Shown here in pieces: positions 44,194 through 54,239 of a stretch of DNA of 64,000 bases; position 1 is the stretch's first letter; each line of letters starts with the position of its first letter. The position numbers and the translations under genes were made by a program. The stretch comes from Flavobacteriaceae bacterium UBA5544. Its GTDB lineage: Bacteria; Bacteroidota; Bacteroidia; Flavobacteriales; Flavobacteriaceae. Location: the NCBI GenBank assembly GCA_002426755.1, contig DINI01000003.1, positions 105,756 to 169,755 on the forward strand, in the 5' to 3' direction. The notes under the pieces were generated by a model. That model searched no databases. It was given only the letters and a program-made list of their open reading frames with translations, and was not told the DNA's origin.

Positions 44194-45238
44194 ATTGGAA
44201 TTTTAATTTAGAAATTCTTCCATTTCCTGCTGCGTAAGCAACACTATCATTCAAAAACCGAATGGCGTAAAAACTTTCATCACTTAAATGCTTCCAAGTG
44301 TTGCCTTTATCCTTTGAATAATCAATGCCTTTAAATCCAGTCGCAACTATAGCTTTTGCATCACTTCCTGGGACATATTGAACACAACTTCTATAACCAG
44401 GTTCTTTTCCGTTTGCAACAATTTGCCAAGTTTTACCACCATCTGAAGTGACCATTTTGTTGTCTGTGGTGTTTTCTGGTTTTGTATAATCTCCACCTAT
44501 GGCAAACCCATTGTTTTCATCATAAAAAGTAATAGAATAGATTCCTGTGGTCGTCTCCCCATTGATCATTGGTGTTTTAAAGACCTCCCAGACTTTCCCT
44601 TTATCAGGAGAAAACAAAATTCTGCTACTTTTTCCGCCTGTTGCGACCCAAGTTTTATCTCCCACAACGGCAATATTGGTATTGCTGGCAGCAAATGCGG
44701 CTTCGCCATCCATGATTTTTGGCAATGAATCACAAGATAATTTTTTCCAATTTTGTCCTCCATCTCTGGTGATGATAACACTCATACAATCTTCTGTTGG
44801 GTCGCCTATAGCAATGCCTTCTTGGTCATTCCAAAAGGTCATGGCATCATAAAACACCTTTTCGTTGTCTTCCCTATAGACCAATTCCATATGTCCATCA
44901 TCTCCAGTTTTATACAATAGCGCTGGATTTTCTATGCTCAACATAAAAAAATCGGTGGAGGTATGCGCGACAGCCCTGAAATGTAGGTTTAAAGTGTCTT
45001 CTTTCTGAATGGAAGTCATCCAACTATCCGACTTTGGTTTGTACAACCCAAAAGTGCCATTATTGGCGGCAAAGGCCAGACTTTTATCATTCAACAATTC
45101 AATGGCTCTGATGCTTAATGTACTGTCGTTATAAATATCTTCAATCTCAACACTATTAAAAGTTTTTTGTTTGGTTTTAGCATTTTCTTTACAACCGACC
45201 AATCCAGATAAAATGAATAGAATTATTAAAATTCTCAT
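44192..45238 (-). CDS. Ycf48-like BNR beta-propeller lipoprotein
   Basis: 348 aa. Signal MRILIILFILSGLVGC gives a lipobox, so it is an outer-membrane lipoprotein. Blades with Asp-box motifs follow: SVIITRDGGQNWKKL, RILFSPDKGKVWEVF, KMVTSDGGKTWQIV and DYSKDKGNTWKHL. This is the pattern of the photosystem II assembly factor Ycf48 and of BNR-repeat proteins; in non-photosynthetic bacteria the role is unknown. No sialidase catalytic arginine triad is apparent. Confidence 0.87.
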   Translation of the reverse strand: MRILIILFILSGLVGCKENAKTKQKTFNSVEIEDIYNDSTLSIRAIELLNDKSLAFAANNGTFGLYKPKSDSWMTSIQKEDTLNLHFRAVAHTSTDFFMLSIENPALLYKTGDDGHMELVYREDNEKVFYDAMTFWNDQEGIAIGDPTEDCMSVIITRDGGQNWKKLSCDSLPKIMDGEAAFAASNTNIAVVGDKTWVATGGKSSRILFSPDKGKVWEVFKTPMINGETTTGIYSITFYDENNGFAIGGDYTKPENTTDNKMVTSDGGKTWQIVANGKEPGYRSCVQYVPGSDAKAIVATGFKGIDYSKDKGNTWKHLSDESFYAIRFLNDSVAYAAGNGRISKLKFQ

Positions 45239-45315
45239 AGGCTTAATTTTAATCGAAAGATAATTGATTTACAATTAAAAAAATAAAAATCTCCCAGATT
45301 GGCAGCATTTTACCG

Positions 45316-45323
45316 TAACTTTG
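45316..45323 (+). promoter_or_regulatory. Candidate -7 promoter element of rsmB-like gene
   Basis: TAACTTTG matches TAnnTTTG, 18 bp before the ATG at 45342. A TTG at 45321 in the same frame lies inside this box, which speaks against its use as the start codon. Confidence 0.45.
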
Positions 45324-45341
45324 CACGCTAATTTTTTTATA

Positions 45342-46556
45342 ATGCGCTTACACAGAAATTTATGCTTTGCCGTTGTGGATGGTTTAATGTTGATTTTCAA
45401 TGAAGGTCAATATGCGGACAAAGTCATCCAACAGTTGCTTAAACGTGACAAACGCTGGGGAGCTCGCGACAGGGCTTTTGTAGCAGAAACCACTTATGAC
45501 ATTGTAAGATGGAAGCGTTTGTACGCAGAAATTGCAGACGTCAAAGAACCGTTTGATAGGGATAATATCTGGCGGATGTTTGCTGTTTGGGCTACTTTAA
45601 GAGGTATCAAATTACCAGACTGGACCTATTTTGAAAATACACCTTTGCGCAAAATCAAAGGCCGTTTTGATGAACTTTCCAAAACTAGAAAATACCGAGA
45701 GTCCATTCCTGATTGGATGGATGAATTGGGTAAAAAGGAATTGGGTGATGCTGTCTGGACCAAAGAAATTGCTGCTTTAAATGAACAGGCCGATGTTATT
45801 TTAAGAGTCAACACACTTCAAACAACCAAAGAAAAATTGCAGGCCGAACTATTTGACCAAGATATCGAAACAGAATTTTTGGCGGATTATCCGAATGCTT
45901 TAAAATTGAAGGAACGAGCGAATGTTTTTCAAACCGAACAGTTCAAAAACGGTGCGTTTGAAGTTCAGGATGCGTCATCTCAATTGGTCGCCGAATTTTT
46001 GAATGTAGAACCTGGGATGCGAGTGGTTGATGCCTGTGCTGGTGCTGGTGGAAAGACCCTTCATATTGCGTCGTTAATGGAAAACAAAGGGCAAATCATT
46101 GCGCTTGATATTTACGCCAACAAACTGCACGAACTAAAGCGTAGAGCCAAACGTAATGGCGCTTTCAATATTGAAACCCGACCAATTGAATCCACGAAAG
46201 TTATCAAAAAACTCTACGATAAAGCCGATAGGGTTTTGATAGATGCACCATGTTCAGGATTGGGAGTTTTGCGACGAAATCCAGACGCTAAATGGAAACT
46301 GCAACCAGAATTTATTGAGGAGATTAAAAAAACGCAACAAGAAATATTACAGCAATATTCGAAAATCGTCAAGCCTGGTGGGCAATTGGTCTATGCGACC
46401 TGCTCCGTTTTGCCTTCTGAAAATCAAAAACAAGTTGAAGAATTTTTAACATCAGAATCTGGAAAAGATTTTACCTTTGTATCAGATAAAAAAGTATTAT
46501 CCCACAAATCTGGTTATGACGGATTCTATATGGCTTTGCTTCAAAAGAAAAAATAA
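45342..46556 (+). CDS. rsmB: 16S rRNA m5C methyltransferase, RsmB type
   Basis: 404 aa from the ATG at 45342. The N-terminal NusB-like helical part (to about residue 130) is followed by the NOL1/NOP2/sun methyltransferase core: VEPGMRVVDACAGAGGKTLHIA (SAM motif I), DAPCSGLGVLRRNPDAKW and YATCSVLPSEN carry the two cysteines, the TCS one being the nucleophile and the PCS one resolving the adduct. It would methylate a cytosine of 16S rRNA. The site (C967 in E. coli) is inferred from the family. Confidence 0.9.
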   Translation: MRLHRNLCFAVVDGLMLIFNEGQYADKVIQQLLKRDKRWGARDRAFVAETTYDIVRWKRLYAEIADVKEPFDRDNIWRMFAVWATLRGIKLPDWTYFENTPLRKIKGRFDELSKTRKYRESIPDWMDELGKKELGDAVWTKEIAALNEQADVILRVNTLQTTKEKLQAELFDQDIETEFLADYPNALKLKERANVFQTEQFKNGAFEVQDASSQLVAEFLNVEPGMRVVDACAGAGGKTLHIASLMENKGQIIALDIYANKLHELKRRAKRNGAFNIETRPIESTKVIKKLYDKADRVLIDAPCSGLGVLRRNPDAKWKLQPEFIEEIKKTQQEILQQYSKIVKPGGQLVYATCSVLPSENQKQVEEFLTSESGKDFTFVSDKKVLSHKSGYDGFYMALLQKKK

Positions 46557-46560
46557 TAGC

Positions 46561-48393
46561 ATGAAAAAACTTTACATTTTATTGGCCCTATTGGCCACTG
46601 CAACAATCTCTGCACAAATTCCAGCAGGATATTACAATTCTGCAACCGGAACAGGTTACACACTAAAAACACAATTGAAAAATATTATTGACAATACCAA
46701 TAATGGTTTACCAAATGAACATGTCGCTACTGACCAAGGCTATAATGCGTTGGATGCTTTATATGCAACAAGCGACAGAGATACTTATTACGAGAATGAC
46801 AACACTATTCTAGATCTTTATTCTGAAAATCCGGCTGGAGCTGACCCTTATAATTATACATACGGTTCAGACGAATGTGGGAATTACAACAGTGAAGGTG
46901 ATTGCTATAACAAAGAACACGTTATTCCCCAATCTGTTTTTAATGATGCCTCTCCCATGCGGAATGATGGTCATCAAGTAATTCCGACCGATGGGCGTGT
47001 CAATGGTTTTAGAAGTAACTATCCTTATGGCGTTACTGGAACTTTAGTTTCTCAAAGTGGTATCTCTAATCCGACAATGAATGGTTCAAAACTAGGAAAC
47101 AACTTAAACAGTGGTTATTCCGCCGGTTATACAGGAATTGTTTTTGAACCAATTGATGAATTTAAAGGTGATATTGCTCGTATTTATTTTTATTTTGTAA
47201 CGAGATACCAAAGTCAAGTTGGGGCCTGGTCTTCTTATGCGATGTTTGACGGAAGCACGGATAAAGTGTTGGCAGATCCATTTTTGAACATATTAATGAC
47301 ATGGCACCAAAACGATCCCGTATCACAACGAGAAATCGATAGAAACAATGCCGTTTATAATTATCAAAACAATAGAAATCCATTCATCGACCATCCAGAA
47401 TATGTTCAATTGATTTGGAATCCTACACCTGATACCGTGGCGCCTTCTGTTCCTACGAATCTGGTTGTAACCAACGAAGCCTCCACAAGTATTTCATTGT
47501 CATGGACCGCATCCACGGACAATATTGCTGTAGCTTCTTATGATGTTTATGTTGATGGTGTTTACAACTCAAATTCAACCACAACAACAGCTACTGTAAC
47601 AAATTTAACTCCTGAAACCACATATACTTTCACAGTATTGGCAAAAGATGCTTCTAATAATATGTCTGCGCAAAGTGCACCAGTAGATGGAACCACCACA
47701 GAAGCAGGATCAAGTGGTTCAGAGTGCGCTTCAGAAACATTTGCCAATATTGGTGCTGATTCAAGTACCTACACGGCTATCAATTGGACTGGAGATAATG
47801 GCTTACAATGGAGCGCAACAGACGCTAGAACCGATCAAACCTTAACAGGAAAAGCTATTACCGTGAGAAACGGCGTGCTGACCGCTCCTACAATTGCCGG
47901 CGGTATTGGAACTTTTTCTGTAAAAACAAAACGTGTTTTTGGTGGTTCTAACGGAACTTTCAATTTAAAAGTCAATGGGAATGTAGTTGGAAGTATCACT
48001 TATGGGGCTCAAGATGAAGTACAAACTGTTACGATTCCTAATATCAATATTGAAAACAGCGTAACCATAACAATTGATGGCAATAGCCTTGCAAGCAATC
48101 GTGTTGTTTTTGATGATTTGAGTTGGACGTGTTATAGCAATTTGGGAGTTGAGGATTTTACACGTTCTAATGTAAAAGTCTATCCAAATCCAGCATACAA
48201 TATTGTACATATCGAATTGAAAAACAATACAGAAACGATAGTTGAAATTTATTCATTATTGGGTAAAAAAGTCTTCCAAAAAACTATACAACAAACTGAT
48301 ATAATTCATTTAAATGATTTGAGCAGTGGTGTTTACATTCTAAGATTGACTCAAGACAATAACACAATTAGCAAAAAACTGATTAAAAATTAA
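46561..48393 (+). CDS. Secreted endonuclease I with FN3 and T9SS sorting domains
   Basis: 610 aa from the ATG at 46561 (MKKLYILLALLATATISAQ signal peptide). Endonuclease I domain at about residues 25-285, with CYNKEHVIPQSVF carrying the catalytic His and the Asn/Glu partners, and later FIDHPEYVQLIW. A fibronectin type III domain follows (TVAPSVPTNLVVTNEASTSI ... TPETTYTFTVLAKDA), then a strand-rich domain, and a type A T9SS tail (VYPNPAYNIVHIELKNN ... GVYILRLTQDNN). It degrades extracellular DNA or RNA, probably for nutrient use. Next to a smaller paralogue. Confidence 0.9.
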   Translation: MKKLYILLALLATATISAQIPAGYYNSATGTGYTLKTQLKNIIDNTNNGLPNEHVATDQGYNALDALYATSDRDTYYENDNTILDLYSENPAGADPYNYTYGSDECGNYNSEGDCYNKEHVIPQSVFNDASPMRNDGHQVIPTDGRVNGFRSNYPYGVTGTLVSQSGISNPTMNGSKLGNNLNSGYSAGYTGIVFEPIDEFKGDIARIYFYFVTRYQSQVGAWSSYAMFDGSTDKVLADPFLNILMTWHQNDPVSQREIDRNNAVYNYQNNRNPFIDHPEYVQLIWNPTPDTVAPSVPTNLVVTNEASTSISLSWTASTDNIAVASYDVYVDGVYNSNSTTTTATVTNLTPETTYTFTVLAKDASNNMSAQSAPVDGTTTEAGSSGSECASETFANIGADSSTYTAINWTGDNGLQWSATDARTDQTLTGKAITVRNGVLTAPTIAGGIGTFSVKTKRVFGGSNGTFNLKVNGNVVGSITYGAQDEVQTVTIPNINIENSVTITIDGNSLASNRVVFDDLSWTCYSNLGVEDFTRSNVKVYPNPAYNIVHIELKNNTETIVEIYSLLGKKVFQKTIQQTDIIHLNDLSSGVYILRLTQDNNTISKKLIKN

Positions 48394-48412
48394 AACCAAA
48401 TAGACATGAAAG

Positions 48413-48440
48413 AAGCGGTCTTTCTGAACCGCTTTTTTTA
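48413..48440 (+). terminator. Intrinsic terminator between the two nucleases
   Basis: AAGCGGT (48413-48419) and ACCGCTT (48428-48434) form a 7-bp stem with an 8-base loop and a T-run. It ends the first nuclease transcript, so the two nucleases can be expressed independently. Confidence 0.85.
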
Positions 48441-48467
48441 TGACATAAAAATTAAGATTTAAAATAT

Positions 48468-49532
48468 ATGAAATATCTTTACCTACTTCTATTTATTGCG
48501 TTTACAAATTTTACTTTTGCGCAACTTACACCTCCCGTTGAATTGCAGTCTTATTATTCTGGTGTAAATTTTAGTACTACAGGAATGACTCTAAAAACTG
48601 CGTTGAGCAATAAAACAATTGACAAACACACCAATACATTGAGCTATTCCCAAGTTTGGGACGCGCTGATGGTTACCGATGAAGACCCAAACAACAGCTC
48701 CAAAGTTCTTTTAGTGTATGGTTACAATGACACTGACGGGGATATTACCAACGATCGCTCAAGAGCAAAAAATCAAAATGGTGGTGGTGTTGGCGATTGG
48801 AACCGAGAGCACATTTATGCAAAATCTTTAGGCACTCCAAATTTAGGAACTTCAGGACCTGGAGCGGATGCCCAAATGTTAAGACCAAGCGATGTGCAGC
48901 GAAATGGAGAACGCGGCAGCAAACTTTTTAACGCTGGAAGTGGCAATTCAGGAAATTCAAATGGCGGATGGTATCCGGGTGACGAATGGAAAGGCGATTG
49001 CGCCAGAATCGTGATGTATATGTATATCAGATACGGATCTAGATGTTTACCAACCAATGTTGGCATTGGAAGTAGTGCTTCGACACCAGATGATATGATT
49101 TCACTTTTTCTACAATGGAATGCTGAAGATCCCGTATCTGCAATAGAAATCGCTAGAAATGACTATCACGCAAATACTAGCAACACGTACGCACAAGGGA
49201 ACAGGAATCCTTTTATTGACAATCCTTACCTTGCCACCGTAATTTGGGGAGGCCCTGCTGCCCAAAATCGTTGGTCTAGTCTATCTGTTGATGAGTTCAA
49301 TCCAAACAAGGTGAAAATGTATCCAAACCCAACCGCATCCAATTATGTGACGATTGAATCAAATGAAGAGATCTTGGCAGAAGTTTTTGATATTCTTGGC
49401 AAAAAAGTGATGACTCAAACAGTATCACAAAACCAAAAGAAATTGAATATTTCGAGTTTATCAAAAGGAATTTATTTAGTTAAACTAAATTCAGAGAAAG
49501 GTTCTGTCACAAAAAAACTGATCAGACAATAA
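48468..49532 (+). CDS. Secreted endonuclease I with T9SS sorting domain
   Basis: 354 aa with a signal peptide (MKYLYLLLFIAFTNFTFAQ). The endonuclease I domain has DWNREHIYAKSLG (equivalent to the CYNKEHVIPQS motif of its neighbour) and NPFIDNPYLATVIWGG. The type A sorting tail (VKMYPNPTASNYVTIESNEE ... GIYLVKLNSEKGSVTKKLIRQ) directs T9SS export. It lacks the FN3 insert of its paralogue. Probably a duplicate with a changed range of substrates or expression. Followed by a terminator. Confidence 0.91.
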   Translation: MKYLYLLLFIAFTNFTFAQLTPPVELQSYYSGVNFSTTGMTLKTALSNKTIDKHTNTLSYSQVWDALMVTDEDPNNSSKVLLVYGYNDTDGDITNDRSRAKNQNGGGVGDWNREHIYAKSLGTPNLGTSGPGADAQMLRPSDVQRNGERGSKLFNAGSGNSGNSNGGWYPGDEWKGDCARIVMYMYIRYGSRCLPTNVGIGSSASTPDDMISLFLQWNAEDPVSAIEIARNDYHANTSNTYAQGNRNPFIDNPYLATVIWGGPAAQNRWSSLSVDEFNPNKVKMYPNPTASNYVTIESNEEILAEVFDILGKKVMTQTVSQNQKKLNISSLSKGIYLVKLNSEKGSVTKKLIRQ

Positions 49533-49550
49533 GACGAATTTTCAGATATA

Positions 49551-49577
49551 AAGCGACTTGAAGGAGTCGCTTTTTTT
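49551..49577 (+). terminator. Intrinsic terminator after the second nuclease
   Basis: AAGCGACT (49551-49558) and AGTCGCTT (49565-49572) form an 8-bp stem with a 6-base loop followed by a T-run. Confidence 0.9.
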
Positions 49578-49614
49578 ATGTCCTGTTTTTTAAAAACTAT
49601 TCTATAAAAAACAC

Positions 49615-49622
49615 TAATTTTG
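49615..49622 (+). promoter_or_regulatory. Candidate -7 promoter element of purL
   Basis: TAATTTTG matches TAnnTTTG, 33 bp before the purL ATG at 49656. The in-frame TTG at 49620 overlaps this box and so is not the start. Confidence 0.45.
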
Positions 49623-49655
49623 CATTTTCAAAAACAACACACAAATCCATACATA

Positions 49656-52600
49656 ATGATTCATTTCTTCGGAAACCAAAACAGTAAAGTTTTTGCTGTT
49701 CAAGCAACAAAAGAATTATCAACCCAAACGATTTCAAAATTGGTCTGGTTATTTGGCAACCAACCTAAAATAAACATGGCATCTCTCGATGCCTTTTTTA
49801 TTGGACCTCGTGCAGCAATGATAACCCCTTGGAGTACCAATGCCGTCGAGATTACTCAAAATATGGGTATTGAAGGCATTGTCAGAATTGAGGAGTTTCA
49901 GAATGTAACCGAAGATTTTAAAGGCTACGATCCAATGATTTCAGAAAAATATAATGGATTGAATCAAGATTCCTTTACGATACATATTCATCCTGAAGCT
50001 ATTTTAGAGATTGATGATATTTCAGCTTACAACCAAAAAGAAGGTTTGTCATTAAGCAACGAAGAAATAAATTATTTGGAAGGCGTTGCAAAAAAAATCG
50101 GCAGAAAACTGACGGATTCTGAAGTGTTTGGTTTTTCTCAAGTGAATTCAGAGCATTGTCGTCATAAAATATTCAACGGAATTTTTGTTATTGATGGTGT
50201 GGAAAAACCGACATCACTGTTCAAAATGATTAAAGAAACGTCCAAACAACATCCAAATGATATCGTTTCGGCCTATAAAGATAATGTTGCTTTTATTAAA
50301 GGTCCGAAAGTTGAACAATTTGCACCTAAAACTGCTGATAAGCCTGATTTTTACCAAACAAAAGCGTTTGATTCTGTAATTTCACTGAAAGCAGAAACGC
50401 ACAATTTCCCAACCACGGTTGAACCTTTTAATGGCGCCGCAACAGGATCTGGCGGAGAAATTCGTGATAGACTTGCCGGTGGAAAAGGTTCATTGCCATT
50501 AGCTGGAACTGCTGTTTATATGACTTCGTATTCGAGGCTTGAAGAAAATCGTCCTTGGGAGCAAAAAATGGAAGCGCGTCCATGGCTATACCAAACTCCG
50601 ATGGATATTTTGATTAAAGCCAGTAACGGCGCATCCGATTTTGGGAACAAATTTGGGCAACCGCTTATTTGTGGTTCAATATTGACCTTTGAACATGAAG
50701 AAGAAGCGAGAAAACTTGGTTTCGATAAAGTGATCATGCAGGCAGGCGGAATTGGCTATGGTAAAGCAAACCAAGCCATAAAGGACAAACCAAAAGCTGG
50801 TGATAAAGTCGTGATTCTTGGGGGTGAAAATTATAGAATCGGAATGGGTGGCGCTGCTGTTTCGAGTGCTGACACAGGGGAATTTTCCACAGGAATAACC
50901 TTAAATGCCGTACAACGCTCCAATCCTGAAATGCAAAAACGTGCTGCAAATGCCATTCGAGGCATGGTTGAAAGCGATGAAAATCACATTGTTTCTATCC
51001 ATGACCATGGAGCTGGCGGGCATTTAAACTGTTTGTCAGAATTGGTTGAAGAGACTGGTGGGCTTATCAATTTGGATAAATTACCCGTTGGAGATCCAAC
51101 GTTGTCTGCTAAAGAAATTATTGGCAACGAGTCCCAAGAACGTATGGGGTTGGTCATTGCAGAAAAACATATTGAAACCTTACAAAAAATTGCCGACCGA
51201 GAGCGTTCGCCAATGTACACTGTCGGTGATGTTACTGGTAACGACCGATTTACTTTTGAATCTCAATCAAAAGGCGACAAACCTATGGATTTGGCTCTTG
51301 AAGACATGTTCGGAAGTTCTCCAAAAACTATTATGACGGACAAAACAGTCGACAGAAATTATGGACAATTAACATACAATAGAGATGCATTTTATGATTA
51401 TCTCGACCAATTATTACAATTGGAAGCGGTCGCTTGCAAAGATTGGTTGACAAATAAGGTGGATCGCTGTGTTGGGGGAAAAGTGGCAAAACAGCAATGT
51501 GCAGGACCTTTGCAGTTACCTCTTAACAATGTTGGTGTGATGGCGTTGGATTTTAAGGGCAAAGAAGGCATCGCAACATCCATTGGTCACGCTCCTATTT
51601 CAGGATTAATCAATCCAAAATCAGGAAGTAGAAATGCAATTACCGAAGCGTTGACCAATATTATTTGGGCACCGTTAAAAGATGGCTTACAATCGGTTTC
51701 ATTATCAGCCAACTGGATGTGGCCATGTAAGAATGAAGGGGAAGACGCGCGTTTGTACAAAGCCGTTCAAGCGGTTTCTGAATTCGCCATAGATTTAGGA
51801 ATTAATGTTCCAACAGGAAAAGATTCGCTTTCCATGAAACAGAAATATCCAAACGAGGAAGTGATTTCTCCTGGAACAGTGATTATTTCTGCCGCTGCAA
51901 ATTGCAACGATATCACGAAAGTTGTAGAACCCGTTTTTCAAAGAAATTCTGGAAACATCTATTATATCAATCTTTCTCAAGATGATTTTAAATTAGGTGG
52001 AAGTTCATTTGCTCAAATATTGAATTCCATAGGTAATGAAACACCAAATGTTAAAGATGCAGCTTACGTAAAAACTGTTTTCGATACTATACAAAATTTA
52101 ATTACATCTGATAAAATTGTTGCTGGACATGACGTTGCTTCAGGAGGGTTGATTACAACCCTGTTAGAAATGTGTTTTGCAGATACTAATCTTGGGGCTG
52201 AATTAGACTTAACAGATTTAAGTGAAAAGGATTCTTTCAAATTATTATTTTCTGAAAACTCTGGAATTGTTTTTCAGGCAAAAGATACTTCAGTAGAAAA
52301 AGTGTTAGCTGATGCCAACATAGAATTCTTCAATATAGGCAAAGTTGTTGAAGGCGATTTCTTAAATATCATTAACGGAACAGAAGTCTTTACAATGACC
52401 ATGTCTCGCTTAAGAGATATGTGGTATAAAACCTCTTACCTACTCGATCAAAAACAAACAGCCAATAATCTTGCAAAAGATAGATTTGACAATTATAAAA
52501 ATCAGCCTTTAAACTATACATTTCCGAGTCATTTTACAGGAAAATCACCTGCAATTGATGCAAATAAACCAAGACCAAAAGCAGCCATTATTCGCGAAAA

Positions 52601-53324
52601 AGGCTCTAATTCTGAAAGAGAAATGGCTAATGCAATGTATCTCGCAGGATTTGACGTGAAAGACGTTCACATGACCGATTTGATTTCGGGTCGTGAAACT
52701 TTGGAAGACATTCAATTCATTGGAGCTGTTGGTGGATTCTCAAACTCTGACGTTTTAGGGTCAGCTAAAGGATGGGCAGGCGCATTTTTGTACAATGAAA
52801 AAGCAAATACTGCTTTAAGGAATTTCTTCCAAAGAGAAGATACACTTTCAGTTGGAATTTGCAATGGCGCACAACTTTGGATGGAATTGGAACTGGTCAA
52901 TCCAGAACATAAAATTCATGGGAAACTGACCTATAATGATTCGCACAAACATGAAAGCGGCTTTACTTCGGTGAAAATACAAGAGAATAATTCTGTTATG
53001 TTATCGAGTTTGGCTGGTTCTACTTTGGGTGTTTGGATTTCTCACGGAGAAGGAAAGTTCAAGTTGCCATTATCAGAAGACAACTACAATGTCGTTGCCA
53101 AATATGGTTATGAAGGCTATCCAGCAAACCCAAATGGTTCTGATTTCAATATTGCCATGATGTGTGATACGACTGGCCGTCATTTAGTAACCATGCCTCA
53201 TATTGAACGTTCCACCTTTCAATGGAACTGGGCACATTATCCAAAGGACAGAAACGATGCCGTGACACCTTGGTTAGAAGGGTTTGTGAATGCAAGAAAA
53301 TGGATTGAAAATAAAATAAATTAA
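49656..53324 (+). CDS. purL: Phosphoribosylformylglycinamidine synthase (large, fused form)
   Basis: 1222 aa from the ATG at 49656. This is the large fused enzyme of purine synthesis, turning FGAR and glutamine into FGAM with ATP. The N-terminal and linker domains hold DSEVFGFSQVNSEHCRHKIF. The synthetase core holds HNFPTTVEPFNGAATGSGGEIRD, and a second ATP-binding half holds PTGKDSLSMKQ. The C-terminal glutaminase has SVGICNGAQLWMEL with the nucleophile cysteine and HGEGKF. Its length is slightly under the E. coli form. A second purine gene, purB, is about 42 kb away on the same strand. Confidence 0.95.
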   Translation: MIHFFGNQNSKVFAVQATKELSTQTISKLVWLFGNQPKINMASLDAFFIGPRAAMITPWSTNAVEITQNMGIEGIVRIEEFQNVTEDFKGYDPMISEKYNGLNQDSFTIHIHPEAILEIDDISAYNQKEGLSLSNEEINYLEGVAKKIGRKLTDSEVFGFSQVNSEHCRHKIFNGIFVIDGVEKPTSLFKMIKETSKQHPNDIVSAYKDNVAFIKGPKVEQFAPKTADKPDFYQTKAFDSVISLKAETHNFPTTVEPFNGAATGSGGEIRDRLAGGKGSLPLAGTAVYMTSYSRLEENRPWEQKMEARPWLYQTPMDILIKASNGASDFGNKFGQPLICGSILTFEHEEEARKLGFDKVIMQAGGIGYGKANQAIKDKPKAGDKVVILGGENYRIGMGGAAVSSADTGEFSTGITLNAVQRSNPEMQKRAANAIRGMVESDENHIVSIHDHGAGGHLNCLSELVEETGGLINLDKLPVGDPTLSAKEIIGNESQERMGLVIAEKHIETLQKIADRERSPMYTVGDVTGNDRFTFESQSKGDKPMDLALEDMFGSSPKTIMTDKTVDRNYGQLTYNRDAFYDYLDQLLQLEAVACKDWLTNKVDRCVGGKVAKQQCAGPLQLPLNNVGVMALDFKGKEGIATSIGHAPISGLINPKSGSRNAITEALTNIIWAPLKDGLQSVSLSANWMWPCKNEGEDARLYKAVQAVSEFAIDLGINVPTGKDSLSMKQKYPNEEVISPGTVIISAAANCNDITKVVEPVFQRNSGNIYYINLSQDDFKLGGSSFAQILNSIGNETPNVKDAAYVKTVFDTIQNLITSDKIVAGHDVASGGLITTLLEMCFADTNLGAELDLTDLSEKDSFKLLFSENSGIVFQAKDTSVEKVLADANIEFFNIGKVVEGDFLNIINGTEVFTMTMSRLRDMWYKTSYLLDQKQTANNLAKDRFDNYKNQPLNYTFPSHFTGKSPAIDANKPRPKAAIIREKGSNSEREMANAMYLAGFDVKDVHMTDLISGRETLEDIQFIGAVGGFSNSDVLGSAKGWAGAFLYNEKANTALRNFFQREDTLSVGICNGAQLWMELELVNPEHKIHGKLTYNDSHKHESGFTSVKIQENNSVMLSSLAGSTLGVWISHGEGKFKLPLSEDNYNVVAKYGYEGYPANPNGSDFNIAMMCDTTGRHLVTMPHIERSTFQWNWAHYPKDRNDAVTPWLEGFVNARKWIENKIN

Positions 53325-53353
53325 TATCTTGTCGAAAACTCAAACTTTTTACA

Positions 53354-54109
53354 ATGAAATTTGTCTTATTTTTATTGATTCTTTTTACACAAGCGAAACT
53401 TTCTGCACACACTTATAGAGATTCATCTCGTACACAAGCAAAAGACACAATCTATTTAGATGAGAATGACAAAATTATAGACAAACGCTTATTCAATTTT
53501 AAATTTGACAGTTCAATCTACTACGGTCTACGTTTTGAAAATGATTCTATAGTTGTAGATAAATTGAGATTTTCACATCTTTTCGGCAAACTTGAAGAAA
53601 CAAGAAAAAAACAACTTTTTAAATTGTTTGCATCCAGGAACCATGTTGATACCACCAAAATCATACTCATCCATTATCAGGATACATTAAAACGAATTGT
53701 TGATTTCCCTAAAGAAAATACAATCGTTTTTAATAAAGACAGTACATCGCATAAACACTTATATTCGCACAAATCATTTTTACAACAGCATAAAAATTGT
53801 CTCAAAGATTTCAAGAGAAACAAAAACACCAATGTATATCATTTCTTTGGCATTAATACAGGACATCCTTTAAATTACGATAATTGCACCTGGGAAAAAG
53901 ATAATTTTAGTCTGATAAACAATATGTTTAGAGATAAATACAAACGTTTCAGTTCGATAATTATTCATCCTAACGGAAACTTTTATTGCTACAATTTTAA
54001 CGATGAAGGAAAAAATTTAAAAGTTTATCAAGATATCATCAAAAATAAAAAATGGGATGAGCATATTGATGAATTTTCAAAAAGACTGCAAACACTTAAT
54101 TCATTATAA
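53354..54109 (+). CDS. Secreted protein of unknown function
   Basis: 251 aa with a signal peptide (MKFVLFLLILFTQAKLSAH). The mature protein is lysine-rich and mixed helix and strand, with YYGLRFENDSIVVDKLRFSHLFGKL and KYKRFSSIIIHPNGNFYCYNFNDEGKNLKVY as the most regular parts. Several His and Cys residues (HKHLYSHKSFLQQHKNCLKDF) could bind metal, but no known motif is present. It follows purL by 29 bp and may be expressed with it. I do not recognise a family. Confidence 0.65.
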   Translation: MKFVLFLLILFTQAKLSAHTYRDSSRTQAKDTIYLDENDKIIDKRLFNFKFDSSIYYGLRFENDSIVVDKLRFSHLFGKLEETRKKQLFKLFASRNHVDTTKIILIHYQDTLKRIVDFPKENTIVFNKDSTSHKHLYSHKSFLQQHKNCLKDFKRNKNTNVYHFFGINTGHPLNYDNCTWEKDNFSLINNMFRDKYKRFSSIIIHPNGNFYCYNFNDEGKNLKVYQDIIKNKKWDEHIDEFSKRLQTLNSL

Positions 54110-54239
54110 ATTTTAAGGATTGCATAAAATTTTGGTAAAAAGAGATGTCTATTTTACATCATTTCGCTTTTTTCTCCATCTTATTTGAAAATCCCCATTA
54201 ATTCCCTAATTTGCACTATTACATCCTTACTAAATTCCC

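Noticed and set aside
46561..49532. The nuclease pair as an anti-phage or restriction system
   Set aside because: Both have signal peptides and T9SS tails, so they act outside the cell; there is no methylase or specificity protein nearby.
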